This document shows positions 20,194-31,529 of a stretch of DNA of 64,000 nt, piece by piece. A program made the translations under genes and the position numbers. This DNA comes from Smittia aterrima (taxonomy: Eukaryota > Arthropoda > Insecta > Diptera > Chironomidae), in assembly GCA_033063855.1 (NCBI GenBank), contig CP093831.1:28458001-28522000 (forward strand), written 5' to 3'. Below the pieces are notes generated by a model, which had not been told where the DNA came from, did no database searches, and saw nothing but the letters and a program-made list of their open reading frames with translations. Numbering within the stretch: the stretch's first letter is position 1; each line of letters begins with the position of its first letter.

Positions 20194-22258
20194 ATGAAAA
20201 CTTTTCCTTTAACTTTAATATTTTTGTGTGCCAGTGTTGTTTGTCAAATGACCAGCATCTCGAAATCGGAGGGATCACTTTCCTTGGCTTTTGAGAACGT
20301 AACAAATCATTTATTTCGATTGGAAACGCAAATGTTCATCAAGAATTATGGAGTCGACAGAGAAACGATGACGTGGCTAATGCTCGACAAATTGAACGAG
20401 AAGGAAATGCCATTTAGACTCCAGAACCTTGAAATTAGCAACATGACAATTAAGCACAACTCTTCAGCTCTCATCACTTTCAATAAGTTTGAGGATCTTC
20501 GCGATTTCAATAGAAACCTGAATCTGACAAACGATTACTACCGACCATTGCAACTCTTCGTTTATTGCCAAAACGCAAGCGAAAAAGACATCAACATATT
20601 AGCTCAAGATGTTAGTGAAACTCCATCGGATTTTGGTGGTATATTTTGGTTTGACGTTGGTATGGATTATCTTGCAATTACCACTCGAGTCGACTTGATG
20701 CACATCATTCAATATGAATACTTTCTGATCGATGAAGACAAATTTGTGAAGCTTCTGACCTTTCTTTGGTATTCGCCGGGACATTGTGGCGAACTGAATT
20801 TGGTGGAAGTAAACAGATTCGACAAAATAACGAAAAAATGGGAAAACGATAAATTCGTCTACGAAAAGCTCAAGAACTTTCACAATTGTGAAATAATACT
20901 TTTCGAATTTATGGAATTTGAATCAAATTTTCCAGCCACGACTGCGAGGATATTGAGTGGACATCTGAACTATCGTCTTGAATGGAAAACAGAAAGTACA
21001 GTTGTGGATGCATTTGTTCGTCGAGGTTGTTACGAAGGTCGTGACAGAAACATTCAAATGTGAGACAATCAATTAGGATTGAAGACCCTCGGCTGGACGC
21101 GGCTGTTTGTCGGGTGGTGTACAGCCGAGGATCTTAAACCCTATAATTTATAAACAATGATTCTATCTCATTCCTTTTAGGTCAATAAACTCTGGTACAC
21201 CTCATTTTTTGACATGGCCTGTTGAGTACAAAGTGCAAAGAATAGCAGTTCCTCCTGGTGCAAAATATTCGGAGTACGAGAAGCTCGTGATGCCTTTTGA
21301 CCTCTTCACTTGGGCTTTGATCGCATCAACATTTCTAGCTTCATTCTTGACGATTCTCATTTTGTATTTCGTGAAACGATCGATCAGAGATTTCGTAATT
21401 GGCGAGAATGTCACGACACCTTCACTAAATGTCATTCAAATCTTCTTCGGAATCTCACAAATTGTTGTGCCTCGAAGAAGCTTCGCGAGATATTTGACAA
21501 TGATGTTCATCTTGTTTTGCTTGATCATCAGAACAGCTTGGCAAAGTAAAATGTACGAGTTCATGCAGAAAGATGTTATAAGACCAGAAGTTCAAACAGT
21601 CGATGAAATGATCGAGAAAGGCTACACCTTCTACACGGATTTTTTTTTTGAACAACAACACCCAGAATCACCAATAGTGCAAAGGTAAAATATTTTTTAT
21701 TACTTTTTTTCAAAATTCATTGTTTCTAAAAATTTTAGGGGAATTCGATCAAATAATATTTTTGAAATGGTAATGATTTTGGAAAAAATCTTCGAACCTG
21801 GTTTTAAAGGAGTTATAGTGGTAGACCTTCTTTACGAATATCATGTTGCAAGCGTCATAGAAGAACCATTCCAGGAGAGATTGTTAAAGGAAACTCTAAA
21901 CATTCGAATGTGCGGAATGATATTTCCTCGTCATCAACATTTTACGGGAATCTTTGATGAAATGTCTCAACGGCTTTTTGATGCAGGAATTATTTCTTAT
22001 GAAATGATGCAAATTCCGCCACAATATGACGAACTTCATATGGATATAGCAAGACATAGGTCCAAACGTGAGAAAAGCAAAGAACCAAAAGTTCTGAACA
22101 TGCTCATGCTTGAACCTGGATTCGTAATTTGGTTGACAAGCTTGACTTTGACATTTATTGCATTCTCATTAGAATGGCTGAATACTCTGAAAGATTACAT
22201 CGTGTGCAAATGCATTTTTCGGGCATTTTTTCGAGTGCAGAATGGATTTGGGCACTAG
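20194..22258 (+). CDS. Divergent ionotropic receptor 1 (chemosensory iGluR-like channel)
   Basis: The model is join(20194..21059, 21181..21684, 21739..22258), 629 aa. A signal peptide (MKTFPLTLIFLCASVVC) is followed by a diverged extracellular region. The stretch RIAVPPGAKYSEYEKL leads into membrane segment 1 (about 329-352), a pore loop (about 372-386), segment 2 (about 391-408, ending IIRTAW before MYEF), and segment 3 near 585-604 just before the C-terminus NGFGH. This is the layout of insect ionotropic receptors; the ligand-binding lobe is diverged and no ligand can be predicted. The ATG at 20194 is chosen because it opens the signal peptide. Intron 1 carries an inserted hairpin shared with the 23180 paralog. 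Confidence 0.88.
21074..21146. repeat. Hairpin element inside intron 1 of ionotropic receptor 1
   Basis: CCTCGGCTG (21087-21095) pairs perfectly with CAGCCGAGG (21122-21130). Extending outward, 18 of 21 positions pair. The element is absent from the equivalent intron of the third receptor. It looks like a tiny inverted-repeat insertion. Confidence 0.6.
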
Positions 22259-22459
22259 GATGTGAGAGAATACTTGTTCGCCCATCGCGCCTCATCTCAA
22301 CTACTGAAAGAAAAAGCCTTTAAATTGATAGTGCAGCAAATTGCATCTAAACTCTTGTAATGCAAATATTCGTTTAAGATTAAACGCTTTATATCTCTCT
22401 TATCTCACGAACTAAAGAAAATATTTTTCCAAAGCACTCGAATTTATGAAAAACGAAAT

Positions 22460-22551
22460 TATTTTTAAGCAGATCATTTCTTAAAAAACTTCAAACTAAG
22501 TTTTCTGCACAGATTTGTGATTAATCTTAAAGAAAAGAAATAAAAGATACA
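22460..22551 (-). pseudogene. Relic of the 3' end of a pickpocket gene
   Basis: On the minus strand this encodes FYFFSLRLITNLCRKLSL, then KFFKK and stop, nearly identical to the C-terminus of the DEG/ENaC gene at 25541. Upstream of the FYF word similarity ends abruptly. It sits downstream of receptor 1 in the same relative position and orientation as the real gene downstream of receptor 2, so it was copied along with the receptor. Confidence 0.85.
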
Positions 22552-23179
22552 TGTAAGAGATAAAAGAAGAAATGTGCTTCCGTTTCCGAGAAAACTTATT
22601 TCAAAACTAAAAATCGATTTTTTGTATGAAGATTCCATGTTTTGGGCCCGTGGGCCCGATCCTGATGAGCTAGCCAAAAATCCTCAAAAGTTGTTTTTCG
22701 TATTAAAATTCTCTATCGATTGGTGAAAAAATTATCTCAATCACGGCGAGTTATCTCAATCACTGACGTCGGACCACGGACAAAGCGACACAATAGGGTG
22801 TTCTTATCCTTTGAATCAAAAATCCTAAAGATTTTCTTAAAAATTTCTTTCTTTAATTGGCTTGAGAATGATTTACAAAAGATTCGATGGGCGGTTTTGT
22901 GAGATAATTACCGCGAAGTTCGATTTCTAATTATTGGAATGTGTAAAATAAGTGACTCGAATAACGATATTGATTTGACAAAATAATGTTAACAAGGTTC
23001 AAAGTAAAATTTCTCAGAAAATAAGATCAATATAAAAATGTGACATTGACCCTCTTGTCGCAGAGAGAGAACATGTCAATATATCTCCAAACAAATATCT
23101 CAACTTCGTTTACAATTAATTTGTTGGTCATCAGAGAAAAGCTTTAGTTTTGTTTGAGGTGTTGAGTGAAAGAGTTAAA

Positions 23180-25255
23180 ATGAAAACTTTTCCTTTAACT
23201 TTAATATTTTTGTGTGCCAGTGTTGTTTGTCAAATGACCAGCATCTCGAAATCGGAGGGATCACTTTCCTTGGCTTTTGAGAACGTAACAAATCATTTAT
23301 TTCGATTGGAAACGCAAATGTTCATCAAGAATTATGGAGTCGACAGAGAAACGATGACGTGGCTGATGCTTGAAAATTTGAACGAGAAGGGAATGCCATT
23401 CAGACTCCAGAACCTTGAGATTAGCAACATGACAATTAAGCACAACTCTTCAGCTCTCATCACTTTCAATAAGTTTGAGGATCTTCGCGATTTCAACAGA
23501 AACCTGAATCTGACAAACGATTACTATCGACCATTGCAACTCTTCGTTTATTGTGAAGGCGCAAGCATAAAAGACATCGATGCATTGCCAAAAGATGTTA
23601 GTGAAACTCCATCGGATTTTGATGGTATATTTTGGTTTCACTATGGTTTGGATATTTATCGAGTAATTACCACACGAGTCGACTTGATGCACATCATTCA
23701 ATATGAATATTTTCTGATCGATGAAGACAAATTTGTGAGACTTATGACCTTTCTTTGGTATTCGCCGGGACACTGTGGCGAACTGAATTTGGTGGAAGTA
23801 AACAGATTCGACAAAATAACGAAAAAATGGGAAAACGATAAATTCGTCTACGAAAAGCTCAAGAACTTTCACAATTGTGAAATAAAACTCTTCGAATCTA
23901 TCGGATTTGAATCAAATTTTCCAGCCACGACTGCGAAGATATTGAGTGGACATCTGAACTATCGTCTTGAATGGGCAACAGAAAGTACAGTTGTGGATGC
24001 ATTTGTTCGTCGAGGTTGTTACGAAGGAAATGACAGAAACATTCAAATGTGAGACAATCAATTAGGATTGAAGACTCTCGGCTGGACGCGGCTGTTTGTC
24101 GGGTGGTGTACAGCCGAGGATCTTAAACCCTATAATTTATAAACAATGATTCTATCTCATTCCTTTTAGGTCACTAAACTCTGGTGGACCTCATTTTTTG
24201 AACTGGCCTGTTGAGTACAAAGCGCAGAGAATTGCAGTTCCTCCTGGTGGAAAATATTCGGAGTACGAGAAGCTCGTGATGCCTTTCGACCTCTTCACTT
24301 GGGCTTTGATCGCATCAACATTTGTGGCTTCATTCTTGACAATTCTCATTTTGTATTTCGTGAAACGATCGATCAGAGATTACGTTATTGGCGAGAATGT
24401 CACGACACCATCACTGAACGTCATTCAAATCTTCTTCGGACTCTCACAAATTGTTGTGCCTCGAAGAAACTTCGCGAGATACTTGACAATGTTGTTCATC
24501 CTCTTCTGCTTGATCATCAGGACCGCTTGGCAAGGCAAAATGTACGAGTTCATGCAGACAGATATTTTGAAACCAGAAATTCAAACAGTCGATGAAATGA
24601 TCGAGAAAGGCTACACCTTCTACACGGATTTTTTTTTCGAACAACAACACCCAGAATCACCAATAGTGCAAAAGTAAAATTATTTTTCATTACTTTTCAT
24701 TACATTCAAAATTCATTGTTTCTAAAAAATTTTAGGGGAATTTTTCGACCAGATAATTTAGATTTAGTAATGCTCTTGGATAAAATCTTCGAACCTGACT
24801 TCAAAGGAGTTATAGTGACAGACCCTCTTTATGAACAACATGTTGCAAGCGTCATAGACGAACCATTCCAGGAGAGATTGAGAAAGGAAGTTCTAAACAT
24901 TCGAATGTGCGGAATGATGTTTCCTCGTCATCAACATTTTACGGGAATCTTTGATGAAATGTCTCAACGGCTTTTTGATGCAGGAATTATTTCTTATGAA
25001 ATTAAGCGAATTCCGCCACAATATGACGAACTTCTTACGAAAATTGAAAGACATAGCTCCAAACGTGAGAAAAGCCAAGGACCAAAAGTTCTGAACATGC
25101 TCATGCTTGAACCTGGATTCGTAATTTGGTTGACAAGCTTGACTTTGACATTCATTGCATTCTCATTAGAATGGCTGAATACTCTGAAAGATTATTTGGT
25201 TTTCAAATGCATTTTTCGGGCATTTTTTCGAGTGCAGAATGGCTTTGGACATTAA
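23180..25255 (+). CDS. Divergent ionotropic receptor 2
   Basis: The model is join(23180..24048, 24170..24673, 24736..25255), 630 aa. It is a very close paralog of the 20194 gene: the first 60-odd residues are essentially identical, while the stretch around residues 125-165 and the start of exon 3 are diverged. It has the same signal peptide, pore region (NVIQIFFGLSQIVVPRRNFA) and three membrane segments. Its 5' flank also matches the other copy, with a TATAAAA word about 145 nt before the ATG. It belongs to a tandem duplication unit of about 2.8 kb. Confidence 0.88.
24064..24142. repeat. Hairpin element inside intron 1 of ionotropic receptor 2
   Basis: This is the same inserted hairpin as in receptor 1, with one substitution at the stem base (CTCGGCTG / CAGCCGAG). 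It was present before the two receptors separated. Confidence 0.6.
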
Positions 25256-25283
25256 AACGTGAGAAAATACTATTCTCAGAATA

Positions 25284-25369
25284 CACTCAAACCTCTCAAG
25301 TTCCCCACCTCTCATTATCCCCACTTTTAGGATTAGTTTTTGGGTGGGAAACTTAGAGAAGTTTGAGTG
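25284..25369. repeat. Short foldback element after ionotropic receptor 2
   Basis: Arms 25284-25309 and 25343-25369 are imperfect inverted repeats (CACTCAAAC ... GTTTGAGTG with GGGAACTT-like interior) around a loop of about 33 nt. It is absent after receptor 1 and receptor 3, so it is probably a small MITE-like insertion. Confidence 0.6.
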
Positions 25370-25540
25370 CAAGTATTTTCGCAAAAGAAAAAACGTTAAG
25401 CTGAAAGCTCAAAAAATATGAGAAGACAGTCTTTAATTAATCTCACAATAAATACATATTCACTCTAATCTCACGAACTAAAGAAAATATTATCCCAAAG
25501 CACTCGAATTTGTGAAAAACGAAATTATTTTTTAAGCAGA

Positions 25541-28500
25541 TCATTTCTTAAAAAACTTCAAACTAAGTTTTCTGCACAGATTTGTGATCAATCTTAAAGG
25601 AAAGAAATAAAAGATTTCGATGATTGATAAAGCTGACACAGCTCCGAAAAGTCCCAAGAGTCCTCCAGATTGAGCAATGAACTCGTTGAATGTAAAAGGT
25701 TGATAGCGTCGAAGTGGAACGATGTTCTCGTCTTTCATTCTGAAGTTTAGGGTCACTGTTCTGTTATGATCATGGTAGTACGTGTCATATTCAGTGAAAT
25801 TGGCTAGAACATTTGCAATAATGTCGAATTTGTATTTCACCGAATCGCACTCGTCAAAACATTCGCAGTCAGATAGTTCGTTGTCTTGGTCAACTTTAAT
25901 TCGGTATGTGTAGAAAGTGACGTATAGATCCTGTCTCACATCGCAAACAGTATCTGAATCTCCTCGAACGGCATAAAACGGTGTACAATTGACCCGAGGA
26001 AACGAAGCAAGAAATTTTGACAAACATTCAAACTCGCAATTCCTTCTCGTGTAGATTTTGAAGAATTCCAGCTTCTTTTCGCCAGGAAAGTAACAATTTC
26101 TTTGCTTCGGATCATAACGTTTGAGATCAGGATCAGAGTAAGTTACTTCTGGAGTGATCAAAATATCCAAATCGTATCCAAAATGAAACTCACAAGTCTC
26201 AACGTCGTCGTAGCTGCTGGCAAGATCGAAAGGTGAGTGCACAATGAAATTTAAGTATTTTCCAATGTCTCTGGTAGAAATTCTTGTGTTTTTCTTGAAA
26301 ACAATCTTTAATCCGTTTCCTTCAGTGCTTGAAGCTCTTAACGGATATTGATCGATCGAGATGTTAATCGCGTGTTTGTTGTTTGAGCGAAGTGTCATCT
26401 TCCTGTTGTCAACAAAATCTTTCGATATTCTAAAATAGAAATAAATAGTTATGAGTTAGGGTAAAAGATCCTCCAAGAGACGCGACGTGATCAAAACTCA
26501 AACCTTTCCGTGAAAAGCTTCGAAGGTGGGAGCATGTTGAATGCGAAGCCAAATCCTTGCTGTGTCGGAATTTGCATGAACTCAGGTTTGTATCTGTTGT
26601 TCCATTCGGCAGTTTGTTCCTCAAACCAATCAGCTTCCGAAAAGTTTTTTATTTTTTGCACATAGTTTTCGATTGCCGTGGCATTAGGGATGTAACGATA
26701 ATGGATGCTCAATAAGAACTTGGTCTTCACTAAATGACCTTTTATTATAAGACTTTAGACATTTGTCTCATTAGTATTTGAATAGAAATTTGTTAGATAA
26801 AAATATTCCTTACTCTTCGTAATATTGTGCATATTTTCTCTTCAACGCATACAAAGCATATTTGTTAGGATTCATGACTATCTCTATGTACATAATATCG
26901 TATTTGTATGTGTAGTTGTTGATGAGTTCGTTGTTGAATGTAATTGCAGGAAAAGGAATTTTGTTCTGAAGTTGTGGGTCGTCGTCATAGGAAAACAAAA
27001 TTTTAGCTTCTGAGTACTTTGTGTAAATGTTTTGGGCTGCCAATCCTGAATAAATCAGCGAAGTTGCAACTAACATCAGCCAAAGCAATCTGAAAGTACT
27101 TCAAGTGAGACAACAATCTAATTTTCAATCTGAGGTCTGACCTTTCAAAGCAGTTTCGTCGTTGTAAAACAATTTGATTGAATCCATGAATCGAGGATTC
27201 TTGTAGAAAATTCTTCATGTAACTCCACTTGTTTTGTTCGTCGTTTTCAGTTTGATTGACTTCGTCTGCAACTTTTCGTCTTCTCAGAATATCAAAGACA
27301 ACTCGAACGGTGAAATAATAAAGAATTTCCACGAAAGAGATCAGAGAAAACCCGAGGAAAAGTCCAAGCGTTCCTCCAGTGTAAGAAACCAGATCAATGA
27401 ACGTGAAGCTTCGTTTAAACACCGAAGGATAAAACTCTTGAGATTTGAAGAAGACGAGAATTTTATTGGGGAGCGTGTCACTCATGTACTCGAATGTGAA
27501 TGGCTCTTTGAATCTAAAAGTCAAAACTTAGTCTTGACGAAGAAATAAATATAAAATTCTCACCTCACGAATTCCATTTGCCTTTGTTCAATTTTGTAGC
27601 TTACGTCATCACAATATGCAAGACAATCGCAAGAATCTTTCTTCTGCTCAAGTTGCTCGATCTCTTTGTAACATTTCATGTCAACGACTCCACAAATTCT
27701 TGTTTCTCTTTCTCGGACCATGAAAAACTGAACGCAATCGCAAGCTTCCAAAGTTTTGTTAGCCAAACATTCAGCTTTACAATTGTTCTCCGTCAATATA
27801 TCAAAGAACTTTAGTTCCTTTTCATGATCGTAATAGCAACCGCGTATTTCCGGTTCTGCATCTTCCAGAGATTCATCGATAATTCTCCAAAATGGTTCAA
27901 TGAAATATTGTTGAGAGAATTTGACTCTGCTTCGATACTGAACCGAAGACTTTGAGAATACTTCGAAAGGGCTGTGGAAAATGAAGTGTATTCCAAGATC
28001 TGTCTGAGTCTCGTAATGATTTCTGTCTAGCTCTGTATTTCCCCAGTTAACAAGATTGTTGATGAAGAAGAAGCCGGATCGATAATGTGAGATCGCAGCT
28101 GGATATCCGATATCGTATTCACTGAAATAAATCGGACTTCTCATATACTTTTTAATCACTGCTCCAAATTCAATTGGACGTGAAAAGTTGAAACTTGATG
28201 GGAGTCTGAAAAGAAAAACTTTTAATATAAGTGTCTGTCGGAGGATCTTTTACCCTACATTTCCAAATTGTAGAGATAGTAAGGTTCGACGATATTGAAA
28301 GTGTAACAAAATCCGAAGGGACCAATGATTTCGGCAAATTCAACTCCATATTGATCATCAAAATGCGCGTCGTTCTTATTCTTATCCCAATTCGAAGTTA
28401 AATTTTTGATGAAAGTCAAAATGTCTTCAGTTTCGACTGAAATGTTGAATTGAAGAAGAAATTCATCTTCAAATACCAAAGCGATTGCTTGCATGTACTT

Positions 28501-29052
28501 TAGTCTGAAAACGAACGTTTTAGATGTTTCGCTGTTGATTAGAATTCAGCTTACTCGTCTTGCGTGACATTTGCGATTGTGATTTCATTTTCGATCAAAG
28601 CAGTTTTTATTTTTGAGTAGTCGAAGAATTCATTATGAGTCATCATTTCAGGACAAAGCGTCACTGCGATGAATGGAACCTTAAAATACGAAATCAGAAA
28701 TCTCAGAAGATAAAAAATTATTTGATTAATTTACTTGTGTTACGGGAACTGCTTCGTCTGAAGTGAAAGTGACGACCGAATCTTCCTGAACTTTCACTGC
28801 GATTTGTGCGATCATTGCTCCACAGCAAACGCAGGACGTGATCAAAGCTAAAAGCCAGAAAACCTTTTCCATCCAGTGAATGTCATTGTTAACGAGATAA
28901 GGCAATCCGTGGATCGATGACTCGCGGCAATAAATTTTAAAATGTTTCAGCATCGTGAAAGGATAAAGCTCAACTGCAAAAGTTTTTGATGAAAGTTTTT
29001 CAAAAGCTGTTTGCGTGTTGATTGATTCAAGTTGTAAAAATGTTTTATGCAT
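25541..29052 (-). CDS. Double (concatenated) pickpocket DEG/ENaC channel, two subunits in one frame
   Basis: The model is complement(join(25541..26429, 26504..26752, 26814..27089, 27142..27513, 27564..28205, 28259..28504, 28555..28679, 28735..29052)), 1038 aa. Module 1 has the CRESSIHG motif (42-49), TM1 (64-86), an FHSPFE motif, a Cys-rich ectodomain and TM2 with SYTGGTLGLFLGFS (487-500). Its cytoplasmic tail runs without a stop into module 2: QESSIHGF (about 548-554), TM1 (LLWLMLVATSLIYSGLAA, from 569), FHSPFD, Cys-rich ectodomain, and TM2 with QSGGLLGLFGAVS (996-1008). The fusion point lies inside one exon (27142..27513). DEG/ENaC subunits normally trimerise; pickpockets serve in pheromone, salt, water and mechanical sensing in flies. 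Alternatives: internal initiation at M543, or a module-1-only transcript reading past the 27141 donor. Confidence 0.82.
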
Positions 29053-29159
29053 TGCATGTTACGAAGCAGCGACATTTTTTTTTATCAAAATCAATCGAAA
29101 AAACAACAAATATGAATCATTTTCTTCGATGTCTCATCAAGCATTTTCCTAATGTCTCT

Positions 29160-29290
29160 CATTTGATTATTCTTGGCTTTGGACATTAAAATGTGAGAAA
29201 ATAGTTAAAGGAAAAACGTTAAGCTGAAAGCTCAAAAAATATGAAATGACAGTCTTAGCTAACTCAACCAAAATAAATTATTCACAAAAT
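29160..29290 (+). pseudogene. Relic of an ionotropic-receptor 3' end and flank
   Basis: The stretch GGCTTTGGACATTAAAATGTG matches the last codons (GFGH and stop) and 3' flank of the receptor genes. It continues with the shared word around GACAGTCTTAGCTAACTCAA. No receptor exon precedes it. It records a lost or truncated receptor copy upstream of the pickpocket gene. Confidence 0.7.
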
Positions 29291-29355
29291 CGTTTTGTAT
29301 TTATTTTATAGCTGCGAGAATTTCTTTGTTTGGTAAATTAAGATTTTTTTAAAAA

Positions 29356-30630
29356 TTAATAAAACCAAAATAATCCATCGATGATGAACTTTTCTCCAAT
29401 CTTTTGGCCACATTTAGTTTCATTCGCAATAAATATTTTGATTTTTTCAAATTGATCGGGATCCTTAATCAAAGATGTTGGAGCGTTGAGAAACAATTCT
29501 TGTCGCATGCAGAAGAGGAGAGATAGAAACTTCAATTCGAAATCACACTTTTTAGTTCCAATAGCTTTTGATGCTAGAAAAAGAAAAGCTTTACCAAAAT
29601 AAAGTTGAATATTACAGTCGATTTACCTAAAGGATAGCAGATTCCAAACGAGCTTTCAATGACTGGCTTCCAAATGTCATAGTCAATTCCAGAATCTTTG
29701 CAGTTGGACTTGGTAAACTCGACAATTTTGTCTTTAACAAACTCTTTACCAAAATCTTCCGATGAAGTAACGTTCAGTAGACAAGGTGCGATGCAGCATG
29801 GATTCATTATGTCTTGCTTTGTGCATTGTTTTTTGCAAACACTATAGACGTCGCTTGGTGGTAGAATGTCGGGAAATTTTACTTACTTTCTTGAATTAAG
29901 TTGAGCTACTTTGAAGGTTTCATTGCATTTCTTGTATCGATTCGAATATTGATCGAATATGGAATCATCAATAACAAAAATGTCTTCGTATTTTGTTCCA
30001 CAAGTTTCTTGATCTCTTATAAATTTCCTCGTTGCTTCGCATTTTTCACTTAAAGCCATCGATGATTGAGGGCAATTTACAAAGTTTTGCTGCCACATAC
30101 AAGTTTTCATTTGTTGATAAAATTTTGGGCATTGACATCCGTCCGTTCCATTCAGAATATCAACTAATTTCAAAAATAAACTCATCAAAGTATCTTCGAA
30201 GGTAAATTGAAATAACTTACATAGAGGTTTGCAATGTTCAAACGATTTGCTTATCACGGGCAACCAATTAATTTTCTCATCTGCTGTGAATTCTTTATTT
30301 AAGCTTAGATCGTAAATCTTTAGAAATTGATCTTTTTCTTTCGGAACAAGATCGTTCTCCCTCAAGCAATTGCGGCAACTGCATTTATCGTCAGTTTGAT
30401 TCTTACAAACCGATCGACATTTTCCAAATTCAGGTTCTGCTGTATCGCAACAATAGAATATATTTTCACTATGTGGTTCGAACATCTCTTTACATTTTTC
30501 GGATGTTGTTTCTACTTCTTTAGAGAACTGCCACCAAATTTAAAATCTAATAAATTAAAAAAAAAGAAAACAAAATATTTTAACTCACAACACGAGTGAC
30601 CAAAAGCAATAGAACCAACGAATTGAACAT
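29356..30630 (-). pseudogene. Inverted OBP-like two-domain gene with in-frame stop (array copy 8)
   Basis: Exons by homology: complement(join(29356..29573, 29627..30163, 30221..30527, 30589..30630)). All splice sites and all other reading-frame positions are intact, and the full frame would be 368 codons. Exon 1 is a signal peptide (MFNSLVLLLLVTRV). One TAA codon (29883-29885) interrupts module A' just after the NSRK word. It sits within GAAAGTAAGT, a perfect donor sequence, and a TATAG occurs 45 nt after that GT. Removing those 45 nt would restore the frame with loss of 15 codons. So it is either a recent pseudogene or a gene in which the stop lies in a new intron. It is closest to the 15089 copy and has moved at least 13 kb away, in opposite orientation. 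Confidence 0.75.
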
Positions 30631-30667
30631 TTCAAAAAAGTTTGAAGAGAAAACTTGTTTTGGTGAA

Positions 30668-30675
30668 CTTTTATA
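30668..30675 (-). promoter_or_regulatory. TATA box of the inverted OBP-like gene
   Basis: Minus-strand TATAAAAG, about 45 nt upstream of the ATG at 30630; the family promoter is preserved. Confidence 0.7.
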
Positions 30676-31017
30676 CAAAAGTCTTTGAACAAACTATTAA
30701 AAATTTGTCTAAAAAAACGACTAGACAGTCTATGTTAACAGTTTCCTACAAAGTTTTTAATAAATATTTTACAGAATAGAATAACATTGGTTGTTATATT
30801 GTTTTCTATGGATAACATTAAAATGAAGCTTTTTCGTCAACGGCACTTTTTACATTATAATTCCAGTGCTTTCTGAGTTGATACAATTTTTGGTTAATGT
30901 TGTAGATATTGCCATTTGAAATAACGGTCAAATTTTCCCTTTACCAAACAGATTCTTTACGTTACGTAGGTTTTTTTGTTCGGGGCTACCGTTAAAGTTA
31001 AATGGCAAAGAGTCAAA

Positions 31018-31240
31018 TAGGTGGCAAATGAAAAGACGTTAAGCTAAAAGCTCAAGAAATATGGAATGACAGTCTTAGCTAACTCAAGTAAAGTAAATTT
31101 GCTGAAAAATCGTTTGTTGAGGTTTAAGGAAAAGTGTGGAGAATAAACAGTAAATTTCCTTTTTAATTTCTTTTCTTACACAAGAAGAATTTTCTTAAAG
31201 ATTTGTTTCTGTAATTGGCTTGAGAATAATTTACGAAGAT
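31018..31240. repeat. Left direct repeat flanking ionotropic receptor 3
   Basis: This matches 33640-33855 over about 200 bp (words GACAGTCTTAGCTAACTCAA and GTTGAGGTTTAAGGAAAAGT). Part of it also occurs upstream of receptor 1 (about 19755-19900). This is the footprint of duplication by unequal exchange. Confidence 0.8.
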
Positions 31241-31529
31241 GGTTTCGTGAGATATAATAAAAATAGTGTTTCAATATCGATTTGACATCCAACAAGGCAC
31301 AAAGTAAATTCCTCAGAAAAGAAGATCAATATTAAAATAAAACATTGAACCTCTTATCGCCACTGAGGGTGAGAGGGAACATGCCACCTAAATATATGAA
31401 AGTACAATTGTGAGTAAACGTTAATGAGGTGCAGCTAAAAAAGTTTATTTGAGGTTCGAACGTCAATTTTTTTTTTGTTCAAGAAAAGCTTTAGTTTTGT
31501 TTGAGGTGTTGAGTGAAAGAGTTAAAAAA

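Noticed and set aside
25541..26990. Treating the second pickpocket module as an independent gene starting near 26398
   Set aside because: That start would lack TM1 and the N-terminal motif, which are encoded upstream in exons 5-7 in the same frame; splice phases join them without a break.
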